From Pseudonocardia broussonetiae (GTDB taxonomy: Bacteria; Actinomycetota; Actinomycetes; Mycobacteriales; Pseudonocardiaceae): a DNA stretch of 64,000 nucleotides. Where the stretch lies: contig NZ_CP053564.1 of assembly GCF_013155125.1 (NCBI RefSeq), forward strand, positions 4,781,501-4,845,500. Reading direction: 5' to 3'. A program made the translations under genes and the position numbers. Under the pieces are notes generated by a model. That model had not been told where the DNA came from. It searched no databases and saw nothing but the letters and a program-made list of their open reading frames with translations. How positions within the stretch are numbered: position 1 is the stretch's first letter; the number at the start of each line of letters is the position of its first letter. This document shows positions 9,542 to 18,010 of this stretch, piece after piece.

Positions 9542-10683
9542 GTGTGGTGCGCGGCCCGGTGCCCGCCGAGGACGTCCAGGCCGAAGTCGGCCTCGGGGTC
9601 GCGCCACACCGAGTGGGCGTGGTTGGCGCCGCGCTGGGTGTTGTCCCACTCCAGCAGCAGCCGCGGGCCCTGCAGCCGGTAGTAGTGCGGCTCGCCGGGC
9701 GCGGTGCTCCCGGCCCAGGCGAGGTGCACCGCGTCGAGCGCGGCGTCGTCGGCGTAGCGGGGGAGCGGGGACAGGCCCTCGGGCACGCGGTCGAGGTAGC
9801 TCGACAGCAGCAGGCGCAGCACCTCCCGCTGCCCGGCGTCGAACTCCGCCGCGGGCACGCCCTTCGGCTCGGCGGTGAGCGCGACGGCGTCGTGGTCGGC
9901 GTCGCCGAGGCCGGCGGCGTCGTCGATGCCGTCGCTCATGGCCTGCAGCCGGGCCTGTTCCGCCGGGTCGGGGAACCGGCCGCGCCAGATCCCGGCCAGC
10001 GGCACGACCCGGTCGCCCGGAGCGACGCGGGTGCGGTTGGCGCCGACGATGTCGGACGGCGCGCGCGGCAGCAGCACCGCGCGGACGGCGAGGTCGGCGG
10101 GCAGCGAGCGGACGAGGTCGCGGCCGAGGTCCTCGACGGCGCCGAGCGGGCGCAGCGACGCGCCCCCGAGAAGCGGGGACGTGGCCGGATCGGCGCCCAG
10201 GAACAGCGGGGTCGTGGCGACCACCCGCCCGTCGACGACGAGCACGTTGACCGACACGTGGTGCCCGCCGAACCGCCACCCCCACGGCGCCGTAGCGCCG
10301 GGCTCGCCGAACACGCGCAGGTAGTACATGCCCGGGTCGCGGCCGCGCTCGCGGGAGAAGGTGGCGGCGAAGCCCTCCGTGCGGTCGAGCACGTTCTCCA
10401 GCCCCATCACCACGGCGAGGGTGGTGTAGGCGGCCTCGGACAGCCCGCTCGCCAGCAGCGCCATCGCGCGGCGCTGCTGGGCGGGGCGCTGCTCGTGGAT
10501 CGTCAGGCCGCCGTGGTCGGTGGGGGTGTAGAACCAGCGCAGCCGCTCGGCGTCCTCCGGCCCCGGACCCGGTACGGCGCCGGTGGCGACGGCCCGCTGC
10601 CCCGGGTCGAGGCCGTCGAGCCAGGCGGCGGCGGCCGCGGCGGACCGCTCGGCGACCTCACGGGCGGGATCGGCGGTGACCAC
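9538..10683 (-). CDS. DUF3500 domain-containing protein
   Basis: A 381-residue protein matching the DUF3500 family: LRWFYTPTDHGGLTI near residue 50, MGLENVL, YYLRVFGEPG, WGWRFGGHHVSVNVLVV, and the C-terminal GPRLLLEWDNTQRGANHAHSVWRDPEADFG region. Conserved histidines (GGHHVSVN, NHAHSVWRD) suggest a metal or catalytic site, but the family has no firm biochemical role that I know of. It has no signal peptide. The GTG start is preceded by TAGGGT and six bases, so it is probably leaderless. It faces the kinase gene tail to tail. Confidence 0.85.
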   Translation of the reverse strand: MVTADPAREVAERSAAAAAAWLDGLDPGQRAVATGAVPGPGPEDAERLRWFYTPTDHGGLTIHEQRPAQQRRAMALLASGLSEAAYTTLAVVMGLENVLDRTEGFAATFSRERGRDPGMYYLRVFGEPGATAPWGWRFGGHHVSVNVLVVDGRVVATTPLFLGADPATSPLLGGASLRPLGAVEDLGRDLVRSLPADLAVRAVLLPRAPSDIVGANRTRVAPGDRVVPLAGIWRGRFPDPAEQARLQAMSDGIDDAAGLGDADHDAVALTAEPKGVPAAEFDAGQREVLRLLLSSYLDRVPEGLSPLPRYADDAALDAVHLAWAGSTAPGEPHYYRLQGPRLLLEWDNTQRGANHAHSVWRDPEADFGLDVLGGHRAAHHT

Positions 10684-10689
10684 GGGGCG

Positions 10690-10695
10690 ACCCTA
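10690..10695 (-). promoter_or_regulatory. -10 box of DUF3500 gene (leaderless)
   Basis: TAGGGT on the minus strand, six bases before the GTG at 10683. It sits in the 28-base gap after the HicB-like gene. Confidence 0.45.
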
Positions 10696-10711
10696 CGTCG
10701 GATCGCCGGCG

Positions 10712-10924
10712 TCAGGGTCGGGGGCGGCCCGCTCCGATGCGGCAGCCGATCTCCTCCGGTGCCAGGCCGGTGAGGTCGGCGATCAGGGAGCGGGCGGCGT
10801 CCTCGGCGCCGGTCATCGTCAGGACGGTGGTGGCCGCCTCGATCTCCGGGACGTAGAGCACGATCCGCCGGTCCGACGGCCAGGCCAGGACCTCGAAGGT
10901 GCGTACGGGCGGCGCGGCGTCCAC
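10712..10924 (-). CDS. HicB-like small protein
   Basis: A 70-residue acidic protein beginning VDAAPPVRTFEVLAWPSD. The pattern of a short strand-rich half (TFEVLAWPSDRRIVLYVPEI) followed by a helix (AARSLIADLTGL) resembles the partial RNase-H fold of HicB-like antitoxin-fold proteins that are common as solitary genes in actinobacteria. No HicA toxin lies nearby. The GTG start has no Shine-Dalgarno; TACCGT lies six bases before it. Its 5' end faces the 1.3-kb repeat array, so that array would be its upstream region. It could also be an unrelated small protein. Confidence 0.6.
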   Translation of the reverse strand: MDAAPPVRTFEVLAWPSDRRIVLYVPEIEAATTVLTMTGAEDAARSLIADLTGLAPEEIGCRIGAGRPRP

Positions 10925-10930
10925 AGGGCA

Positions 10931-10936
10931 ACGGTA
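10931..10936 (-). promoter_or_regulatory. -10 box of HicB-like gene (leaderless)
   Basis: TACCGT on the minus strand, six bases upstream of GTG at 10924; the repeat array begins about 40 bases further upstream. Confidence 0.4.
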
Positions 10937-10974
10937 GCCCGGCGTGCGCGCCGGGACATCCGTCTGTGGTGGCG

Positions 10975-12250
10975 GGCCGCGCGTCGACCCTGTTCCCGCG
11001 GGCCGACCCGGTTCCCGCGCGCTGACCCGGTTCCCGCGCGCCGAGCCGGTTTCCGCGCGCTGAACCGGTTCCCGCGGGCCGAACCGGTTCCCGCGCGTCG
11101 AACCGGTTCCGGCGGGGCCCCGGGGGCGCGCGGGAACGTGCGCGGGACCGCCGGGGGGGGCGGGCGAGTGCGTTCCGCGGAACGCGGATGCGGGTGCGCG
11201 AGGCGGGCGCTCGAGGTGCTGGTCCGCGCGGGGCCGCACCGACCGCTGGGTCCGCGTGCGGCCGCGACCCGCACCCCGATCGCCGTCCCCGCCGACGTTC
11301 CCGCGCGCCGAGCGGGCTCCCGCGCACCGAACCGGCTCCCGCGCGCCCCCGGGACCGCGCGGAAGCTGGAAACGCGCGCGGGAGCTGGGAACGCGCGCGG
11401 GAGCTGGGAACGCGCGCGGGAGCCATGAACGCGAGCGGAGACTGGCGGGTGGACGGGTGGGTGCGTTCCGCGGAACGCGGTTGCGGGTGTTCGAGGTGCT
11501 GGTCCGCGCGGGGCCGCACTGCCCGCCGACCCTCTCGTGCGGTCGCGACGGCGCTCGGCCGAGGACCCAGCGCCGCGGCCGCCCCAGCCAAGTTCCGTCG
11601 CGCCGAGCGGCTTCCCGCGCGCCGAACCTGTTCCCGCGCGGTCCCGGGAGCGCGCGGGAGCCGGTTCGGTGCGCGGGAACCGCCGGATGGCCGGTGTGTG
11701 CGTTCCGCGGAACGCGGTTGCGGTGGTGGGTGGTGCTGGTGCGCGTGCCGTGACGGCTCGGCCTCGCGCGCGGTGGCCAGCGCCCCTCCGTGCCGACGAT
11801 CCCGCGCGCCGTCCGGGTTCCCGCGCGCCGAACCAACTCCCGCGCGCCCCCGGGAGCGCGCGGGAGTTGGGAACGCGCGCGGGACGCCGGGGTGGGAGGG
11901 CGAGCGCGGAACGCGGAACGCGGTACCGGCGGTGGAGGTGGTGATGCGCGTGGGATCGCCACCGCGCCGGCTGGATTCCTGTGCGCCGGTCGAAGTTCTG
12001 CGTGCCGGCTGGATCCGCCGCGCTGAGCGGCCTTCCGCACGCCGAACCGGCTCCCGCGCGCCGAACCGGCTCCCGCGCGCCGAACCGGCTCCGGCGCACC
12101 GACCGGGCCGCGCACCGACCGGGCCCGCGCACCGACCGGGCCCTGCGCGCCGAATCGGCTTCCGCGCACCGAACCTGTTCCCGCGCAGGAGCCGGAAACG
12201 CGCAGAAACCCCCACCGGCCCCACGCCCCGCGTTCCGCGCAACGCGGCGC
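10975..12250. repeat. Modular array of 19-bp repeats and 16-bp palindromes (non-coding)
   Basis: This 1.3-kb gene-free stretch lies between the HicB-like gene and the 3' end of the PBP gene. Its basic unit is 19 bp, close to GTTCCCGCGCGCCGAACCG; seven tandem copies start at 10992 with exact 19-bp spacing, and others start at 12042, 12061 and 12080. The same unit appears inverted, for example at 11363, 11382, 11401 and 11420. Inverted blocks meet at GC cores such as CGCGCGCCCCCGGG. Most modules end with the palindrome GCGTTCCGCGGAACGC, perfect at 11170, 11463 and 11700 and degenerate near 11905 and 12230. Because 19 is not a multiple of three, open frames here cycle through all frames and repeat the same peptide, so they are not believable genes. 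Confidence 0.85.
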
Positions 12251-12251
12251 G

Positions 12252-14585
12252 TCAGCCGCACGGAGTGATGCTGCAGTCCTGCGATGTCGTCGGGGGAGGG
12301 GCGGGCTCGTCGTCGTCGCCGAACAGCAGGCCGCCCCCGTCGCCCTGCTCGGGCTCCCGCGTGGTGGCCGGGTCGCCCGGCTGCGCCGCGCGCGGGTCCG
12401 CGGGCGGCTCGGCGGGCGGGGGGACCTCCGGGGTGGGCTCCACCGTCGGCTCGGGCGTGGGCGTCGGGGTGGGCGTCGCCTCGGGGTCGACGCCGGGGGG
12501 CGCGTCGGACGCGGCCTCGCCGATCGGGCGGTAGGGCGGGAAGGTCTCGACGGGGGCCGCCTCCAGCGCCTCGCCCATGAACTCCTGCCACACCTCGCCG
12601 GGCAGCGTCTTCCCGCTGATCGGCTCGCCGCCCGCCGTCCGGATCGGGGTGTTCATGTCGGTGCCGACCCACACCGACGTCGACAGCGACGGCGTGAACC
12701 CGGCCATCCAGGCGTCGTTGTTCTCCCCGTCGAAGCGCGACTGGACGGTGCCGGTCTTCGCCGCCACCGGGCGCCCGTCGGGCAGCGTCAGCCCGTCCTG
12801 GTCGGCGACCTCCAGCATCGACTCGACGACGTTGCGCGCGACCCGCTCGGGGAACCGGCGCTCGCCCTCGGTCGCCGCGGAGAACAGCACGCGCCCGTCG
12901 GCCGTGACGACCTCGCGGACCAGGTGCGGCTGGTGCCAGACCCCGCCGCCGGCGATCGTCGCGTAGGCCGACGCGAGCTCCAGCGCGCTGATCTCCTTGT
13001 TGCCCAGCGCGATGCCCTCGTTGGGGTCGTCGAGCGGCGCGGTGATCCCGGCGGCGCGCGCGGCCGCGGCGACGTTCTCCGGCCCCACCTGCTTCGCGAG
13101 GCTGTTGAACACCACGTTGTTGGAGACGGTCATGGCCTGCTTGAGGTCGCAGCGGTCGCAGTCGGCGCCCTCGGCGTTGCGCAGCCCGGGCACCTCCTCG
13201 CCGTCGAAGGTCTCCCCGAGCCCGACCGGCGGGTCCTGCTGCAGCCCGGCGAGCACGACGAACGGCTTGAACGTCGAGCCGGCCAGGCGCCGCACCCGGG
13301 CGTAGTCCAGGCCCAGGCCGTTGTCGCCGCCGTAGTAGGCGAGGATCCCGCCGGTCTGCGGGTCGACCGCGACCATCGCGCTGCGCAGGTTCTCCGGCTG
13401 CCCCTCCAGCGCGGCGTGCGCGGCGTCGACGGCCTGCTGCTGGCGCTCCGGGTCGATCGTCGTGGTGATCCGCAGGCCCTCCTGGGCGAGGTCCTCGGAG
13501 GTGATGCCCAGTGCGTCGAGCTCCGCGGTGACGGCGGTGACGACGTGCCCGTTGGCGTCGGCCGGGACCCCGGCCTGCCCGCGGCGCGGCTCGATCGTCG
13601 CAGGGAACCGGGCGTCGGCCCGCTCCTGCGGGGTCAGCCAGCCCTGCGCCACCATCCCGTCGAGGACGAAGTCCCAGCGCTCGACGGCCCGCTCGGGGTT
13701 GCGCGCCGGGTCCCACCGGGACGGCGACTGGATGACCCCCGCCAGCAGCGCGCCTTCGCTCGCGTCGAGCAGTTGCACGGGCTTGCCGAAGTAGGCCTGG
13801 CTCGCCGACTGGATGCCGTAGGCGCCGCGGCCGAAGTAGATCGCGTTGAGGTAGTCGCCGAGGATCTCGTCCTTGGTGCGCTCCTGGGAGATCTTGACGG
13901 CGAGCACGACCTCCTTGTACTTGCGCCACAGCGAGTACTCGTCCCCGACCAGCGCGTTCTTCACGTACTGCTGCGTGATCGTCGACCCGCCGCCCGAGCC
14001 GCCCTGGACCTGGTTCCAGACGGCGCGCAGGATGCCGGTGAGGTCGAAGCCGGGGTTGGAGTAGAAGGTGCGGTCCTCGGCGGCGAGCACGGCGTCGCGG
14101 ACGTGCTGCGGCACGTCCTCCACCGGCACCGCGATCCGGTTGCCCTCCTCGGGCACCAGGCGCGTGAGCCGGCTGCCGTCGGAGTACGACACCAGCGCGA
14201 CCTGGTTGGTCACGGCGTCGGCCGGGCTGGGCACCGAGAAGAACACCCAGCCGAGCCCGAACACCAGCAGCGGGCCGAGCAGCACGGCGGCGAGCCCGGC
14301 CAGCGCGGTGCGCCGGACCAGGCGCAGCCGCTGCGCGCGGCGCTCCTGCGGGGTGGCGGGCCTGCGGTGCTGCGAGCCGCCCCCGCGGCGCGTCAGCCGG
14401 GCGAGCAGCGCCTCCGCGCGGCCCGGGGCGGCGCGGCGGCGGCCGGGGCCCTCGGCGCGGGTGGGGTCCTGCGCGGCGGCCCGGCGCCGGGTCGGGGGCT
14501 GCCACCAGCCGACCTCGGTGCCGGCGGCCCGGCGGCGCCCGCCCGGCCGCCGCCGGGAGGAGACGACGGTGTGCGCTCCCGACAC
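12252..14585 (-). CDS. Class A penicillin-binding protein (transglycosylase/transpeptidase)
   Basis: A 777-residue bifunctional peptidoglycan synthase. An arginine-rich cytoplasmic N-terminus (1-92) precedes one membrane segment (about 94-116). The GT51 glycosyltransferase domain has catalytic E170 in AAEDRTFYSNPGFD and STITQQ at 201-206. The transpeptidase has the SxxK serine S437 (GSTFKP), SNN at 488-490 and KTGT at 610-613. A proline/threonine-rich tail of about 70 residues ends in a segment with two cysteines (DCSITPC). It acts outside the membrane, polymerising and cross-linking the cell wall, like mycobacterial PonA proteins. Its stop adjoins the repeat array. Which of the PonA paralogues it corresponds to is not clear. 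Confidence 0.95.
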   Translation of the reverse strand: MSGAHTVVSSRRRPGGRRRAAGTEVGWWQPPTRRRAAAQDPTRAEGPGRRRAAPGRAEALLARLTRRGGGSQHRRPATPQERRAQRLRLVRRTALAGLAAVLLGPLLVFGLGWVFFSVPSPADAVTNQVALVSYSDGSRLTRLVPEEGNRIAVPVEDVPQHVRDAVLAAEDRTFYSNPGFDLTGILRAVWNQVQGGSGGGSTITQQYVKNALVGDEYSLWRKYKEVVLAVKISQERTKDEILGDYLNAIYFGRGAYGIQSASQAYFGKPVQLLDASEGALLAGVIQSPSRWDPARNPERAVERWDFVLDGMVAQGWLTPQERADARFPATIEPRRGQAGVPADANGHVVTAVTAELDALGITSEDLAQEGLRITTTIDPERQQQAVDAAHAALEGQPENLRSAMVAVDPQTGGILAYYGGDNGLGLDYARVRRLAGSTFKPFVVLAGLQQDPPVGLGETFDGEEVPGLRNAEGADCDRCDLKQAMTVSNNVVFNSLAKQVGPENVAAAARAAGITAPLDDPNEGIALGNKEISALELASAYATIAGGGVWHQPHLVREVVTADGRVLFSAATEGERRFPERVARNVVESMLEVADQDGLTLPDGRPVAAKTGTVQSRFDGENNDAWMAGFTPSLSTSVWVGTDMNTPIRTAGGEPISGKTLPGEVWQEFMGEALEAAPVETFPPYRPIGEAASDAPPGVDPEATPTPTPTPEPTVEPTPEVPPPAEPPADPRAAQPGDPATTREPEQGDGGGLLFGDDDEPAPPPTTSQDCSITPCG

Positions 14586-14848
14586 CGGTCACCTCCGCTC
14601 GCCATCGCGCTCGCATGCCGCCGCTCCGGTGCGCCGGAGGGTCCATCCCTCCAACGGGTCACCTCCCGCGCGCGGTGTGGTCGGCGCGGGGAGATCACCC
14701 GATGAGGGGACGCGCGTCGCGCCCCGTACCGGTGACGCCCCGCGTCCCGGCGACCGTGCGTGACCGCGTTGCGCCGTCCGGCCCAGTGGTCGTGCGCGTA
14801 GCGTCAGGCCCGGGAACGGCCGGGACCGGTCGCCCGGGAGGGTCGATC

Positions 14849-16063
14849 GTGGTGCGGCGGCGGGTCGTGGCGGGTGCGGGTGCGGTGCTGGGGGCCGGCG
14901 GGCTGCTCGCGGCGGCGGGGGCGCGGCGACCGGTGGTCCGGCGCTGGCCGCTGTCGGTGCTGCAGGCCGCACCCTGCCTGCCGGCGTCGGAGGTGCCCGG
15001 GGCCGTGTCGCTGCTGCACGCGGCGGCGGGCGGCGCCGCGGCGCTCGCGGGCGGCCCGCTCGGCTGGGCCGCGGCCGGGCTGAACGGGCTCGCGGTCGCG
15101 GCGCTGCACGACCTGCGCGGCGACGCCGCCCGGTCCGCCGCCGCGTACGACGCCGCACTGGCCGGGCTGCCGCCCGTCGCCGACGGTCCCGCACCGGCCG
15201 GGCGGACCGTCGCCGGGCGCCCGGCGCGGCGCCGCTACCTGCGCGCGGCCGACGTGCCCTACGGCGACGACTCCGCCCACCGCCTCGACGTGTGGGGTCC
15301 CGAGGAGCCCGTCACCGGCGCGCCGGTGCTGGTCCAGGTGCACGGCGGCGGCTGGACCGGCGGCGACAAGGCGCTCTCGGCGTCGCCGCTGCTGGCCCAC
15401 CTCGTCGCGCACGGCTGGGTCTGCGTCACGGTCGACTACCGGCTGGGGCTCACGGCGGGCTGGCCCGGGATGGGCGTCGACGTCAAGCGCGCGCTCGCCT
15501 GGGTGCACGCGCACATCGCCGAGCACGGGGGCGACCCGGCGTCGGTCGCGATCAGCGGCGGCTCGGCGGGCGGGCACCTCGCGTCGCTGGTGGCGGTCAC
15601 CGCGGACGACCCGGCGCTGCAGCCGGGCTTCGAGGACGCCGACACCTCCGTCGTCGCGGCCGTGCCGGTCTACGGCGTGCACGACCTGTCGGTCGACGAG
15701 CACGGGCTGCACGGCACCGTCGAGCGCGCGATCACCGGCACCCGCTTCGCCGACGACACCGCCCGCTGGCTGAGCGCCTCCCCGCTGCACCGCGTCGGGC
15801 CGGGGGCGCCGCCGTTCCTGGTCGTGCACGGCAGCGCCGACACGATCGTCTCGGTGCACCAGTCGCGGCGGTTCGTGGCCCGCAGCCGCAAGCTCGGCAA
15901 CGAGGTGCACTACGCCGAGCTGCCGCACGCCCAGCACGGGTTCGACGGCTTCCCGACCGCGCGCACCGCCCACCACGTGCGCGCCGTGCACCGGTTCCTC
16001 GCGGCCGTGCACGCCCGCCGGCCCGCGCCGGAGCACGTCGGCGCGGCCTCGGGCGGGCGGTAG
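14849..16063 (+). CDS. Alpha/beta hydrolase of the hormone-sensitive-lipase/carboxylesterase type
   Basis: A 404-residue alpha/beta hydrolase. The first 100 residues are hydrophobic (AGAGAVLGAGGLLAAAGA and ALAGGPLGWAAAGLNGLAVAAL), probably membrane-anchoring. The catalytic part has the HGGGW oxyanion motif at 165-169, nucleophile S239 in SGGSAGGH, the acid in VHGSADTIVS and histidine in HAQHGF. This order is that of type IV/BD-FAE-like carboxylesterases; similar N-terminally anchored esterases occur in mycobacteria. The GTG at 14849 was chosen because GGGAGG precedes it by about seven bases. It is divergent from the PBP gene across 263 bases that hold no recognised gene. Confidence 0.85.
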   Translation: MVRRRVVAGAGAVLGAGGLLAAAGARRPVVRRWPLSVLQAAPCLPASEVPGAVSLLHAAAGGAAALAGGPLGWAAAGLNGLAVAALHDLRGDAARSAAAYDAALAGLPPVADGPAPAGRTVAGRPARRRYLRAADVPYGDDSAHRLDVWGPEEPVTGAPVLVQVHGGGWTGGDKALSASPLLAHLVAHGWVCVTVDYRLGLTAGWPGMGVDVKRALAWVHAHIAEHGGDPASVAISGGSAGGHLASLVAVTADDPALQPGFEDADTSVVAAVPVYGVHDLSVDEHGLHGTVERAITGTRFADDTARWLSASPLHRVGPGAPPFLVVHGSADTIVSVHQSRRFVARSRKLGNEVHYAELPHAQHGFDGFPTARTAHHVRAVHRFLAAVHARRPAPEHVGAASGGR

Positions 16064-16116
16064 AGCGCGAGAGGATTGCGCGCAATGGACTATGGCGCCG
16101 GGGACGTCCACCACGC

Positions 16117-16365
16117 ATGCTGGTCGCGCGGCCCGGGGCTGGTCGCGCCGGTCGGGGTCGGGGGTACGGCGTGCTGGTGTGGGTGCTGGGCGCGGTGGCC
16201 CTGTGGACGGCCGCGGCGGTGCTCGTCGCGGCGGTGCTCGGCGCGGTGATCTCCCGCGCCGACCACGAGGACCCGGCCGTCGACGTCGCCCGGATGCGCG
16301 TGCCGGCGCAGGCGCCGCGCACGCTCACGCCGGTCTGCGACTGCCCCCTGCACTCGGTGGCCTGA
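16117..16365 (+). CDS. Small single-pass membrane protein
   Basis: An 82-residue protein with a short arginine/glycine-rich head, one strong membrane helix (VLVWVLGAVALWTAAAVLVA, about residues 19-38) and a polar tail ending in a CDC motif (VCDCPLHS). The family is not recognised. The ATG at 16117 has no clear ribosome-binding site; GTG at 16171 directly at the start of the helix is an alternative. Codon third-position GC bias and the clear hydrophobic helix favour a real gene, but the evidence is limited. Confidence 0.5.
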   Translation: MLVARPGAGRAGRGRGYGVLVWVLGAVALWTAAAVLVAAVLGAVISRADHEDPAVDVARMRVPAQAPRTLTPVCDCPLHSVA

Positions 16366-16372
16366 CGCCCGC

Positions 16373-16744
16373 TCAGGTCAGCAGCGCCGCCATCCGCTCG
16401 CGCAGCGCGGTGGCCGCGGAGTAGGGCCGCACCATCACCGTCAGCTCGGTGAGCACGCCGTCGACGGCGCGCAGGATGTCGACGCCCTCCAGCGCGCGGT
16501 CGCCCACGCGCGCGGTGAAGACGAGCACACCGCCGTCGTCGCCGTCGGCGTAGGCGCCGGTGTAGCGGAAGTCCTCGAACACCGTGACGACGGCGCGCAG
16601 GATCACCCGCAACGCCTCCCGCCCCTCGTAGGGCTTGTGGACGACGGGGGAGTGGAAGACGGCGTCGGGCGCGAACAGCGCCACCGCCGCGTCGACGTCA
16701 CCGGAGTGGACGGCGTCGCGGAAGGCCGAGACGGGATCGCTCAT
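16373..16744 (-). CDS. NTF2-like (SnoaL-type) protein
   Basis: A 123-residue NTF2-like domain protein: FRDAVHSGDVDAAVALFAPDAVFHSPVVHKPYEGREAL is the standard start of SnoaL-like folds, followed by the strands FRYTGAYADGDDGGVLVFTARVG and the C-terminal strand LTELTVMVRPYSA. Such proteins bind small hydrophobic ligands, as isomerases, hydrolases or carriers; the ligand is unknown. It overlaps the stop of the LLM-class oxidoreductase gene by ATGA, so the two are likely co-expressed. Confidence 0.85.
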   Translation of the reverse strand: MSDPVSAFRDAVHSGDVDAAVALFAPDAVFHSPVVHKPYEGREALRVILRAVVTVFEDFRYTGAYADGDDGGVLVFTARVGDRALEGVDILRAVDGVLTELTVMVRPYSAATALRERMAALLT

Positions 16745-17751
16745 CCGGCCATCGTGCCCGGTGCCCCCGACATCTCGGGAGCCAGCGCCCCGGCCAGCAG
16801 CTCGTAGGAGCGCAGGCGGTCGGCGCCGTCGTGGGCGCCGGTGACGACCATGAGCTCGTCGACGCCGGTGCGCTCGACCAGCGCGCGCACGCCGTCGCGC
16901 ACGGTGTCGGGCGCCCCGATGATCTGGCCGGCGAGCCGGTCCTCGACGAACGCCTGCTCCTGGTCGGAGTACGGGTAGGCGGCGGCCTCCTCCGGCGTCG
17001 GCACGAGCCCGGGGTTGCCCTGGCGCAGCCGCAGGAACTGCAGCGCGCCCGGCATCGCGAGCCGGTGGGCCTCGGCGTCGGTCTCGGCGGCCAGGACGGA
17101 GGCGGCGATCAGCGCGTAGGGCTGCTCGAGGACGCCGGGGCGGAACGTGTCGCGGTAGAGCGCGAGGGCGGCGTCGGTGTTCTCGCCGCTGAAGTGGTGG
17201 GCGAAGGCGAAGGGCAGCCCGAGCAGGCCCGCGACCTGCGCGCTGTAGCCGCTGGAGCCCAGCAGCCACATCGCCGGCTGCTGCCCGTGGGCGGGCACGG
17301 CCACGACGGGGCCCTCGCCGCGGAAGTAGGAGGCGAGCTCGCTGAGCGCCTCGGGGAAGTCGTCGGCGCCGAGCGCACCGGTGCCGCGGCGCAGCGCCCG
17401 CGCGGTGCGCTGGTCGGTGCCCGGGGCACGGCCGATGCCGAGGTCGATGCGCCCGGGGTGCAGGGCCTCCAGCGTGCCGAACTGCTCGGCGACCACCAGC
17501 GGCTGGTGGTTGGGCAGCATCACCCCGCCCGAGCCCACGCGGATCGTCGAGGACGCCGCGGCGAGGTGGGCGATGAGCACCGCGGGTGACGAGCTGGCGA
17601 TGCCCGGCATGCCGTGGTGCTCGGCCACCCAGTAGCGGAGGAAGCCGAGCTCCTCGACGCGCCGCACCAGTGCGGTACTGGCGCGCAGCGCGGCGGTGGG
17701 GGTCGAGCCGGAGCCGACGGGGACGAGGTCGAGCACGGAGAGAGGCACCAC
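16741..17751 (-). CDS. LLM-class flavin-dependent oxidoreductase (luciferase-like, MsnO8 type)
   Basis: A 336-residue luciferase-like monooxygenase. VPLSVLDLVPVGSG at the start, RYWVAEHHGMPGIASSSPAVLIAHLAAAS near 40-67, RVGSGGVMLPNHQPLVVAEQFGTLEALHPGRIDLGIGRAPG and WLLGSSGYSAQVAG are signatures of the YhbW/MsnO8-like subgroup of FMN-dependent (or F420-dependent) oxidoreductases. Substrate unknown. Two consecutive GTG codons open the frame; the first, at 17751, is used here without a strong ribosome-binding site. It is the first gene of a two-gene operon with the NTF2-like gene. Confidence 0.9.
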   Translation of the reverse strand: MVPLSVLDLVPVGSGSTPTAALRASTALVRRVEELGFLRYWVAEHHGMPGIASSSPAVLIAHLAAASSTIRVGSGGVMLPNHQPLVVAEQFGTLEALHPGRIDLGIGRAPGTDQRTARALRRGTGALGADDFPEALSELASYFRGEGPVVAVPAHGQQPAMWLLGSSGYSAQVAGLLGLPFAFAHHFSGENTDAALALYRDTFRPGVLEQPYALIAASVLAAETDAEAHRLAMPGALQFLRLRQGNPGLVPTPEEAAAYPYSDQEQAFVEDRLAGQIIGAPDTVRDGVRALVERTGVDELMVVTGAHDGADRLRSYELLAGALAPEMSGAPGTMAG

Positions 17752-18010
17752 GCACGGATCAACCCGCGGGGCCCGGACCTTCTTCCCGCAGGGCCGTTCG
17801 GGCGAGTGGGCCGTGGTCGCACCGTGTGCGTCCGGACACCGGCTGTGAGCAGCACTGATCGCGAACGGTCTACACCGATTCCGGGAAAGGTACGACCGAC
17901 CGGCCGGACGACCTCTGGTGTGAACGGTCTACAACCGGAGCGGTGATGCGTGCGGTGCACCGGCTCCCGGAATGGCGTGGAACAATTCCCGACCGCGGAA
18001 GGGAACCCGT
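17752..18010. promoter_or_regulatory. Intergenic control region between the LLM gene and the roadblock cluster
   Basis: This 259-base divergent region contains a 12-base direct repeat, GAACGGTCTACA, at 17863-17874 and 17922-17933 (59-bp spacing), and a TTCCGGGAA element at 17879-17887. A second TTCCGGGAA lies at 18740-18748, just upstream of the second roadblock gene. These are candidate operator or promoter elements for the roadblock genes. No gene is seen here. Confidence 0.4.

Noticed and set aside
10992-11120. CRISPR array
   Set aside because: The repeats are 19 bp and directly tandem with no spacers, and there are no cas genes in the window.
10925-12250. Several long open frames on both strands encoding arginine-rich repeats (RTGSRAPNRLPRAP and the like)
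   Set aside because: They are produced by 19-bp repeats that force the same peptide through all frames; both strands look equally open, there are no ribosome-binding sites, and no family is recognisable.
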